Assembly: GCA_022559845.1 (NCBI GenBank)
Contig: CM040126.1
Span: 224,198,641 to 224,262,640, forward strand
Reading direction: 5' to 3'
From: Amorphophallus konjac
Lineage: Eukaryota > Streptophyta > Magnoliopsida > Alismatales > Araceae
Length of the DNA stretch: 64,000 nucleotides
Positions 55,320 through 64,000 of the stretch are shown here, piece by piece (within the stretch, counting starts at the first letter, position 1; each line of letters starts with the position of its first letter). The notes beneath the pieces are model-generated. The model was not told the origin of the DNA and did no database searches. It saw only the letters and a list, made by a program, of their open reading frames with translations. A program made the translations under genes and the position numbers.

Positions 55320-55890
55320 AAGTCGGTGCACTTGTGTAGAACACAAAGTCAAGGTCAGTGCACAAATGAAGGTCTGTGCACATAAGGCCAAAGTCTATGC
55401 ACAGTGAAACTCGGTGCAAGTTTTACAAAGCAAGGATATAGGTCGGTGCAAGCCAGCAAATGCAAGGTCCGTGCAAAAGCCAAACGTGGTCAGTGCAAGT
55501 TTGTAAAACAACAAAGAAGTATGCACACATTATGTAAAGCACGAAAGCAAAGTCGGTGCACACTCTTTGAAGCCTATAGATAGGGTCAGTGCAAGGCATG
55601 CACAAGGTGTCAGTGCAAGGCATGCACAAGGTCTATGCATGTGGCAAAGATTGCGTCGGTGCAAGGATTGGTACACATGAACAAGTATGCCAGGTCGGTG
55701 CAAAGTTGCACATGAACTATGCCAAGGTCGGTGCAAACTAGCACAATCAGAAGAGATAGGAAAGTGAAACTCGGTGCAAGTTTTGTAGCAAGATGGGTCA
55801 GTGCAAACCAGATGTGGTCGGTTCAAGTGCCAAAGACGGCACGCACACTCAAAGAAATGGCAAAGGTGGGTCGGTGCAAATGGCGAGAAA
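55320..55890 (+). repeat. Array of about 20 GGTCGGTGCA-like motifs in LTR L
   Basis: Plus-strand consensus RGTCGGTGCAAR with variants GGTCAGTGCA, GGTCTATGCA and ACTCGGTGCA, spaced roughly 25-35 bp. It matches the J array motif but reads on the antisense strand of this LTR. Confidence 0.85.
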
Positions 55891-56926
55891 AACATCAACT
55901 CTCAAGGGTCGACCCGTGGGGTTGACCCTTGACCATGGACTTAGTAAAATAAAATATGCAATGAATTAAAGTCCAGAGCTTTCAAACCCCAATCAAGGTA
56001 ATAATAAATCAAATGCAGAATTTAAACCTTACAAAGGATCCAATGGATTGAAAGCTATTTGTTTCCTGCATTAATTCACTCAGTCATCATCATAAGCATA
56101 TCAAATGACAAGCACACTCACTTGTCATAGCCCATTAAAACACAATCTCTCATACCAGCAGGTTCATACATAGAAACACCATTATCCATCAACCTTCTCA
56201 AGGAAAATTCAGTTCAAAATGATTCAACCCATTTGAGAAACTGATTTAGCCAATAGAATAACATGCAGTGAAGATATGAAAACTATCAAGACTACGTGTA
56301 GTAAATAAACTTTAACCCATCATATAAACCTGGTTCAAGCTCAAAAACACAATTAGAAATGTACATGAGTTACATCCAAACATTATCAAATTTCTACATG
56401 GATAAACCCATGACTGTCATTAAGAGACCACTGAACAACAAAGCAGGAACCAAGGCTCAAAGGGCCAGGGGTCGATCCATGGGGTCGACCCTTGCAGTGG
56501 CAAAGGAGAAATCTGCCTAAAGGCAGTCCGGTTCAACCCAAGGACATCCAATCCCATTAAACCACATCAAGGGCGTTATGACCCTCAATGATAACATGAT
56601 TTTATCAATGAAAACCATCATGAGAGTAGTGTGTCTAGAGACCAAGGTCAACGCATATGATGGAAGTACTATAGGGGAGATAGTGCGAATGACCCAAGGT
56701 CTAAGCATATGAAGCAAACATTAATGATGAGGTCAACTTCACATGGCACATTTTGCATCTAAAGAAATTATCCTCCAAGCATCCAAACCTGCAAAATAAT
56801 ATATCAACAGTAAGCTCCATATCACCAAAATGATCAATGAGTATTTTCCACAACACTCACACACAATATATTGTTATCATCAAAATCATTATCAAAGATA
56901 AAGAGGGGGAGCGCCAGAACCCAACA

Positions 56927-56940
56927 ATCTCCCCCTTTTT
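56927..56940 (-). other. Polypurine tract of element L
   Basis: Minus strand AAAAAGGGGGAGAT directly before TGTTGGG of the LTR, the classic copia arrangement. Confidence 0.88.
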
Positions 56941-57756
56941 GATGATGACAATATATTGTGACCACCAAAACTCTCTCCCCCTTTGACATTATCAAAAAGT
57001 GGGGGATGAGGTAAACAAATGTGAAATGGTTAAACCGAATGAGACAGAATAGACGGTGCACGAACCCAGCAATTAACCTCCCATGAAGGGAAGGTGTGGA
57101 GACCAAAACCAAGCACGAATTTGAGATTTTATGTCCAATTAGCACAAGTAGTATAAAGAAACTATATGTATGACTAATTATGCACAAGTAGTATAAAGAA
57201 ACTATATGCAGAGTGTAAGACTAAGTCATGCACAGAATGGATTATGCTTAAAAAGCACATTATTCTCCCTCAATTGTCAAGAATAAAAACCAACTGACAA
57301 TGGGTTATTTAACCTGTTATTTACAAGTATAACCTATAGATGCAAACTATGGAATGAAGTATTATATGATCAAGACGGATCAAGCAATCAAGCACTCAAG
57401 CATGCATTACAAGATATAGACTCATGCAAGTCCCTTCGGGACGGGTGTAAAGATAATGTAATTGATCGTTGAACATGAAGTGCATGTACAATACTAAGAA
57501 GGTCGTGCTTACATAAATAAAGTACTACATTAACCATGAAAGACGACTAATTCATAAAAGACATTCAAACAATCAAACCCAAGGTGCATATGTGAAGATT
57601 GAGCAATGAATTTCAAGATAATATCGATAATCACATTTTCTAAAGAACATTAAACGGAACATATCATCCATACAATTCCATAAACAATGCTCGAGTATTG
57701 GTAGCTACGTATGACCCCAATATATATTTTTTAATTACTAAAAATGGTGTGACTAA

Positions 57757-57990
57757 CCTTTTGACACGAGTTGTATCCTTTGTCTCAGGGACACTTCTCG
57801 GTTACTCAGTTTCGTCACTTATCTTAACTGTGGATTTTATCACTTTTCGACGCGAGTTGTATCCTTTATCTCAGGGACACTTCCTGGCTACTCGGTGGTA
57901 AATCACACTTATTTTAAATGTTGATTAGTTTCTCCTTTCGACGCGAGTTTCCTCCTTTATTCCAGGGGGATTCCCGGCTATTCGGATCCA
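57757..57990. repeat. 90 bp tandem repeat, 3 copies
   Basis: Units start TTTCGACGCGAGTTGTATCC (about 57757, 57847 and 57937) and include CAGGGACACTTC and GGCTACTCGG. The third copy is the most diverged. Confidence 0.85.
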
Positions 57991-58380
57991 CGTTCCACTT
58001 ATACAAATTTTTGAAGGGGTAAATAGCTCTTTCCTCACGAGACATGTGATTTCCAAGTAGAGAATCAATAGCCCTCTAAAGTGTAAAGTAGAAAATAGTA
58101 ATCCTTATTAGATTGAATCATTATCTCAAAAAGGTGTATTTTGTGTGGGTGGTTGTATTGAATGTAAAAGATGAATTAGTCTCGTCATAGTAATGTCTTC
58201 CCTTAAATATATGTACGGTTATAAAAAATCTCCCCCTTAATATATGCCATGTAACAAACATGTCTAAACCAATGCAATTTCATTTAGCAAGGGATGAGTC
58301 GTAGAAGGAGTCAAAAAGTGGGTGATATTTTATATAGACTCAAACATGCATTGAGATTTAATTTTCAAGCAAGTTGATTA

Positions 58381-58500
58381 TTGGTACTTGGCAGAGAACG
58401 TAGGTCCGAAAACCACCTCACACGTAGCGAAAGCTTCCGGCTGAACATAATCCAACCTTCCACTAACACCATTTTATATATCGAATAATCATGGCATTCA
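58381..58500 (-). repeat. Tat-LTR-like block inside element L
   Basis: Contains GAACGTAGGTCCGAAAACCA, GCGAAAGCTTCCG and AACACCATTTTATAT, which parallel 5971-6090 in LTR A and 27360-27475 in LTR B in the same order and orientation. Sequence outside the block does not match clearly. Confidence 0.65.
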
Positions 58501-59126
58501 AGCATAGAAGTATGCAATGATATGTAAGTATATGCATGTAACTTGAAAAGAATATTGAAAAATTATTCCTATTCATAAGTATGCAAAGATTTATATGATA
58601 TGTGCAATGAGTATCATACAGCTAAGTATATGTTCTATATATACACAAGTGAATTGTTATTGCAAAAAGCGATCAAATGTATGAAAGACTTTATGTACAG
58701 TGTAAAGCATTCAAAAACTAAATTTATTCACATGATGCGAAAAGAGAAGCATTCAAGACAGGTACTCATCAACCTCAAAAGATCTCAACATTTCAAAAGA
58801 TACCAAAATCAGTGAACCAACATGATTGTTACCTTTCAGATTTTTCAAAATGAACTTAAGCCGAATGAATTTCAAAGCCATACATTTTTTGACTTTATTT
58901 ACAGGTGTGCAAGCTAACAAGCATGGATAGTCGATATCATGATAATAGATTTGCAATTTGAAGCACACTGTTTTTCTTAAAACTCAACCTCTCACCTGAG
59001 TTGAATTATCCAAAAGGAACCAGTACCGAATTTATTACCAGTAAAGCTCATCATTTCTCTTGCCTTGAAGGATCTTCACTTATCAACGGATTCTTCCTCC
59101 TCAAGGCACCCCTACAAGACAGATTC

Positions 59127-60927
59127 TCATTTTGGAGATTTGGGTACCCAAGCCATCTTGGGTCCCGAGGGGTTAGTTCTAACATAACCAAATATATTCT
59201 TTTTATTTTTCCGCTCATACCATTCATCATCAGCCCCCATCATGGCACAATCATCCATTGAATGTCCATTCAGGCCAGAATAAAAATAGTGAGAAGATTT
59301 TCTTCTCATGGACCGCTTTTCATCATATTTCAATACAGAGCAATTATCCATCATGTGTCTATGTTCACCACAATAATAACTTGAAAATTTCTTTTTGAGA
59401 AATCATTCATCATCATTTTTCTTTGTGAAATAATTTTCAAAAACATGACCATGTAATCCACAGTAATAGCAATGAGCATTGAAGTTTTTCTTCATAGGTT
59501 TTTCATGATGTTTAGAATCATCAACAAATTTCATTCTCGACCTCAATGCCTCATTATCATCGACTTCCATCAAAGAACAATCATACATGTCATGACCAAA
59601 TTTTCCGTTGTAATAACATGAAACATTCCTTTTTTTTCTTGATGCATGATTATGTTTGACAGTTGAGAGTTTTTCATGCATACAAGATTGATCACTGACA
59701 TTGATCACTGACATTTTTCTATTTCTCATTTTCTTTATCACACAAGCACAAGGGCTCATTCAAACTCTTGATTTCATTTTGTAAAGACACAATATGTATT
59801 TCAAGATCATCAATCTCTTTTTCACAAGAAGTGACTTTTTCATTCAACAAAAGATTTACACTTTTGTGATTTTCAATCTTCTGTTCAAGGATATGCAGTC
59901 TGTCACAATCATCATCAATCACACATTTTCCTTTTTTAAATTTTTTAAGACTTTTAAATTTACTTTCAAGCGATGAAATTTGAATCAACAGAGCATTGTT
60001 TTTATTTTAGAGTTTTTCAAATGAATTTTTGTTCATGGAAGTGTGTTTAGGTTCTTTCATTTGAAAACTCACATTATCATTAACCATTTTATTCATGACT
60101 TCATTGGATTCAAATTTATCATTCAAATTCCTAAAGCTTTCTATTTCCTTTCTAAGTTCATTCAGTTTATTAGTCTTGTCAACATTCAGAGTTGCTTTCC
60201 CTTTTTACAGAAGAAGCAGTTTTTCAGATATGGCGGTGTTCAACGTTTTCAGCTTCACATTATCTTCTTTTATTTGTTCAAGTTCAAAAATCTCAGCCTG
60301 TAAAGATTTGTTTTCAGATTTAAGATTTGCAATCAATTCTTTGTGTTCTTCATCATCAAGCATGTGAGATTCAACTAATCTTTCAAGTTCAGTGCATTTT
60401 TCACATGAAGAGTTATCAACACAAGAGTTCTCAATTTTCTTTTTCAATTTCTTGTTTTCAAGTTTCAATGATTTGTATCTATCAAATAGCTCATCATAAG
60501 CATTTAACAATTCATCATAGCTCAATTCTTCATCATCATCAGAATCGGAGTTAGGATTTACCTCAGAGTTGTTCTTACTTTGCCTATCACTGTTGCTTGC
60601 CGCGAGGCACTCATTGTTTCGATTTTCTTCCTGGGCTTCGCTTAACCCATCCCAAATTTCTTTGGCAGATCTGCAATTAGAAACAAACGGAAATGTCTAA
60701 ATGCATACAGCAGCTTTAAGAGCATTCAAAACATAGACATTATCAGAGTTCATTCTTTTATGCTCATCGGTCCATTTTAGCTCATTTTTGGGCAGAACAT
60801 GTGGACCATGAGTGATTAATCTCATAAGCTTCGGATCAACATTAGAATTCTAAACAGAGAACTTTCCAAGCCATGCAGCGTAATCAAAACCATCAAAGAC
60901 AAGAATCGAATTCAAACTAGCCATCAT
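59127..60927 (-). pseudogene. Element L gag with repeated zinc knuckles
   Basis: Copia gag. ATG at 60927 starts MMASLNSILVFDGFDYAAWL, followed by stops near 60850 and 60700, then SAKEIWDGLSEAQEE (UBN2-like). A Lys/Glu/Leu-rich coiled coil follows (60525-60205 and 59988-59719). The C-terminal part has four Cys/His modules: CYYNGKFGHDMYDC, CYYCGLHGHVFENY, CYYCGEHRHMMDNC and HYFYSGLNGHSMDDC. Only the third has all CCHC ligands. It ends PSGPKMAWVPKSPK, the usual SIRE gag/pol border, but no pol follows. Confidence 0.82.
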
Positions 60928-60982
60928 GAGATGATCTTTAGTCCTATACCGTGAGATCCGTTGAATAAAAATCAGAGACTAG

Positions 60983-60994
60983 GCTCTGATACCA
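60983..60994 (-). other. Primer binding site of element L
   Basis: Minus strand TGGTATCAGAGC, matching the initiator Met-tRNA 3' end, two bases from the LTR end (60997). Confidence 0.92.
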
Positions 60995-60996
60995 AT

Positions 60997-61029
60997 TGTT
61001 GGCCAAGAGTAGATGTCGGACAGGAAGGG
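60997..61029 (-). repeat. Stub of the 5' LTR of element L
   Basis: Matches the end of the L 3' LTR (54143-54175: TGTTGGCC, AGTAGATG, GACA, GAAGGG). It is cut after AAGGG (61025-61029, the presumed target of G). Confidence 0.85.
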
Positions 61030-64000
61030 TGTAATGCCCTGGATCCTTGGTGGATCTTTGCTGGATCCTTTGCAGGTCTTGCTGGATCTTTCGGATCTGT
61101 TTCGGATTGGTTTCGTTGAGTTTCAGTTCGCTTTTATGGCTTCCGAGTTGAGTTTGACGAGCCGTGTGGGTTTTTCTCTCGTACTAGTTACGGAACCCTA
61201 CGGTGAGTTTGTTTGTCAATTCTCGAACTCGTGGATGCTACAGCGATGATGTACTCTTCGAGCCGGTCGTTTCGGCTATTTTTGCGTATTTTTTTGAATT
61301 TGTGCATTTTCGGCGCATTTTCAGAATTTTTGGAAATTAGGAAAATTTCCTAATTTCTTTTCTTTCTATTTCCTTTTCCTCTCTCTCTCTCCTCACTCTC
61401 GCGATCCCACTCTCTCTCTCCCGTTCTCTCTCGTTCTTCCCCCTCTTTGGCCCCGGCTGCAGACGGAGCGATCGTGGGCGGGTTGGCGAGGCTGTGGAGC
61501 TGGCTGGGTGCGCGATGGGGCGAGGATCGGATCGATTCTGGCGCGATCCCGAACAGTGGATTCAAAGCCGGTGAAATCGGTTCGCGAGTGGATTTCGGCG
61601 TGGTTTAGTCCCTTCGGGGCACTGTTTCTTCGGTGGAGATAGGGTGACTGATCCTTACTTCGTCCTCTCCATTTTCCCTGACATTGCACGGCGTTCGGCT
61701 AGGAAACGGTCGAGTTTGGGCTTGTTTTGCCTAAACCGTGATTTTCGTGGTTTTTAGGGTCGGCCGATAAACGGTGACCATTTGCGGCGTAGTTAGTTTC
61801 TAACTGATCGCTGGGATGTTAGGATCCCATCCACGTTGATTTCGTGTGATTTGGTGTTCATTCGAGGCCGGTAGAAGCCCGGGAACCTCGGTGACCCACT
61901 TAGGGTCGATTTGTCTAAATCGCCCGGATCTTGCGTTTTTGAGCTTGCATGTGGGGTTTGGAGTCCCCTGATGTTGTTATTTGTCGTTTGGGTTTGTATC
62001 CCTTGCGTTTCGGCGTGAATGGGGCGTGGAACGGGCGGATTCGGTCGTTCCTCTGTTTTCCCGCCGTGACCGATGTAGCGGTCGTTTCAGTGGCCGTTAT
62101 TTGGCTCTGACGGCCCTACGATAGACCGCCATTTGTTTAGGCGTTTTCGAATTTGCTGGCTTCTGGGTAAGTGATGGCCCTAGGGTGGCGCGTCGCTTCC
62201 TTGTAACGTGCCTAGGCTAGCGCGTTACTTCCTCTTTATCGTGTTGTTTTGGGGTTGAGTCGATTGATCTAACGCGCTTGACCCAACGCGTTAGAGGAAA
62301 GTGACGTGCCTGGTCCTGGCCGTTACTTGCTGTTTGACCGACGTTTGACCTGTTGAGGCAGTGCCTCCAGCTGTCGTGCCCCCATGCGTTGTTTGAGTGT
62401 AACGCGCCTGCCCCTGGCCGTTACATTCTATTGGGCCGAGCTTGGGTGGCTGTGCCCGTTGGATATAACGGATATACCCCCTTGCGTCGTTGTGTTATAA
62501 CGCGCCTGGCTCCGGCCGTCATTCGTTGTTTTATGCTGGGTTGAGGGTGGCTATGCCGTTGAGAATAACGAGCCTGCCCCCGTGCATCGTTTGATTGTGA
62601 TGCGTCTCCCTTGCCGCGTTGTTTGTTTGTAACGCGCCTGGCGTTGCGTGTTACTTCGCTTTGGTTGTGGGTGGCTGTGCACGTTGTGAATAACGCGTTG
62701 GCTCCCATGTGTCGTTAGTTTGTAACGCGCTTAGGCCCGTGCGTCACATTGATGTAACGCGCTCGGTGCCGGCCGTTACTTTCTTCGTGTGTTAATAGCT
62801 TAGTTAGGGCGGTGTGAGTGACGGCTTGTCGTCCGACCGTTGTTTGGTGTGTAACGGCTGTGGTCTAGACCGTCACATGCTGGTAGCGGTCTAGGGGTGG
62901 TGTGTTACATGCCTTGTGCTCCGTTTTCCGTGATTTTGGTTTCTGCTTATCTTGGTTTGTCCTTGTGGTCTACCCGTTGTCCCGTGGATGTCTCCCGACA
63001 TCCTATGAGGGCTAAGACTACGTTATGAGGCGACCAGGAGTCTTTTTGCTTGAGGTGGGACTCTCTTTCCTACTGTTCAAGCATTGTGTTGGGTTCAGGT
63101 CAACCCGGTGTGACCTAGTGGTTGACGTGTGACTTTCGTTTGTGTTTGGTCTGGTTCCGGTTAACCCGGTGTGACCCAGGGGTTGACAGGCGACCTTGTG
63201 TGTCTCGGTGGTTGTGTCTGACTCGAGACACTGCTTCTGGATGCTTCGAGGTGTTGTTCTACCTCGATTTACGTGTCCAAGCATGTCTGAGGGTTCTTAG
63301 TCTTTCTCTCAGGTCTCCGTGTCTCGTTTTCTACGGAGCGTGGTTTCTTCTGGCTTAGGATTAGACCGATTGGCGGCTTGTTCTGCTGTTTGTGACGATC
63401 TTGCCTTTGAGTCATCCGACTCAGGGATCGTTACGTTGTAGGTCTAGTTGCCTAGTCCTGAGTCTGTTGGTAGTTGTTTGACTGCCGGGTGCTTTGTGGT
63501 TCACGAGACAGGGCTTTTCTTAGACTGTCTGTGCTTTAGCACCCGTGTTTCAGAGTTCGTGCCTTGTGAGCCTCCCCTAGTCGTAGCCCTAGGCTTTTGC
63601 CGACCCACCGGGAGTGGTGGAGGGGTTTTCCTGTTGCGTTTGGTACGTACGGTTTTTAAGCTAGTTCCGTAGGCCCCGGCCAACGGTAGCGTCCTACCAA
63701 GGGGAATACTAGCTAGAGGCCTGACCTAGGTAGAGGTCGGTGTGTGCACACGTGGTCAGGGACTGGGGACTTGCGCCGACGGGCGTGTCCCTGACTAGTC
63801 ACTCGCAGTTGGTGCTACAGTCCTGTGCTGTGGTACCATGTTTCCTTGGAACTGTTGTTCCTCGGACCTGGTGTTTGGTGTGTCTTGTCCTTGAGAGACA
63901 TGACACTTGTGGCGCAGTGTAAGTCGTCAGTGGACGCATCTGGCTGTTCTTCTGGGAGGAGGGTGCTCCTGTCACTCGGTGCTGTGACTCTCGCGTTTTT
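61030..64000 (+). mobile_element. Element G: gypsy-type LTR, continues past the window
   Basis: Starts TGTAATGCCCTGGATCC and is of the same family as F (33498). At least 2971 bp without a clear LTR end. It holds palindromic modules at 62077-62880 and a CT-rich tract near 61380-61440. No coding domain is found. The short open frames (for example 63122-63358) have no recognisable product. Confidence 0.7.
62077..62880. repeat. Palindromic module array in LTR G
   Basis: Repeated TAACGCGCCTGGC...GGCCGTTAC-type modules at about 62184, 62268, 62313, 62399, 62498, 62628, 62689, 62721 and 62752. The outer TAACG/CGTTA is preserved, and inner arms vary (CGCC/GGCC, CGCGCT/AGCGCG, CGCGCTTG/CAACGCG). Spacing is 40-100 bp. 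Confidence 0.75.

Larger units (their letters stand above)
54143..56926 (-). repeat. 3' LTR of element L (2784 bp)
   Basis: In element orientation it starts TGTTGGGTTCTGG next to the PPT and ends GGGCCAACA. The same GGCCAACA end lies next to the PBS at 60997. It contains a motif array (55320-55890), two inverted repeats with GGGTCGACC, and a minus-strand TATA box at 54852-54865. Confidence 0.9.
56941..59120. other. Non-coding internal region of element L
   Basis: About 2.2 kb where pol would be expected, with no copia pol motifs on either strand. It contains a 90 bp tandem repeat (57757-57990) and a block at 58381-58500 related to the Tat LTRs of A and B. It may be a rearranged mosaic. The short frame at 58753-58968 (minus) has no recognised homology. 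Confidence 0.55.
54143..61029 (-). mobile_element. Element L: SIRE/Maximus-type copia derivative, gag only
   Basis: Minus-strand element: 3' LTR (54143-56926), PPT, about 4.07 kb internal region, PBS (60983-60994) and start of the 5' LTR (60997-61029), which is cut by LTR G. Only a gag with zinc knuckles is found. No protease, integrase, RT or RNase H of copia type is visible in 56941-59120. It is inserted into the 3' LTR of E with presumed target TATCT (54138-54142), the second copy of which is beyond the window. Confidence 0.85.

Noticed and set aside
63122..63922. ORFs near the right edge (up to 78 aa)
   Set aside because: No domain or start context. They lie in what appears to be continuous LTR sequence of element G.
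1..64000. A host protein-coding gene
   Set aside because: Every recognisable protein segment belongs to a mobile element or a passenger ORF of one. No intact non-TE gene was seen.

Overview
The window is a densely nested block of LTR retrotransposons from a seed plant nuclear genome, probably an angiosperm. No intact host gene is visible. The evidence is the set of plant-specific lineages: Ty3/gypsy Tat-type elements with two RNase H domains, Tekay/Del-type chromoviruses with a C-terminal chromodomain, a SIRE/Maximus-type Ty1/copia element, a CACTA end and a Tourist-like MITE. Every gag or pol reading frame seen carries stops or frameshifts, so all are old copies.

Left half (1-33135). Element A (Tat, minus strand, 1-8869) shows a 3.3 kb 5' LTR, PBS, gag and protease. 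It is inserted in the integrase of element C (Tekay, plus strand, 8870-13004), whose integrase end, chromodomain and 2.8 kb 3' LTR remain. C lies in the 3' region of element B (Tat, minus strand, 13005-30686). B shows, from right to left, a 3.7 kb 5' LTR, PBS, gag, protease, RT, RNase H, a second RNase H, integrase, 3.6 kb of hierarchical tandem repeats and the end of an antisense (+) coiled-coil ORF. B itself sits in a Tekay LTR fragment (D, 30687-about 33135).

Right half (33498-64000). A gypsy LTR fragment (F) is split by element H (33888-39537, minus strand). H has a 1.4 kb 3' LTR and a seven-exon antisense plant-mobile-domain (PMD) pseudogene. H is cut by a copia-type LTR (J, from 39538) that carries about 27 copies of a short GGTCGATGCA-like motif and a solo LTR (K1) with a perfect 5 bp target duplication. 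A CACTA end (43403-43688) follows, then element E (Tekay, plus strand, 43689-54142). E has a 5' LTR, PBS, a MITE, a gag split by a second solo LTR (K2, perfect target duplication), protease, RT, RNase H, integrase and chromodomain. E's 3' LTR is mostly deleted and is cut by element L (copia SIRE-like, minus strand, 54143-61029), a gag-only derivative. L's 5' LTR is in turn cut by LTR G (61030 to the end), of the same family as F.

The most unusual signal is structural. LTRs or internal regions of several unrelated families (C, D, E, G and H) carry arrays of 20-24 bp imperfect palindromes. The outer bases are shared (TAACG...CGTTA or AGCG...CGCT), while the inner arm bases differ between copies yet stay complementary. 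A second signal is the RTCGRTGCA array, present in J and in opposite LTR-relative orientation in L. A third is the antisense ORF in the 3' part of both B and H.
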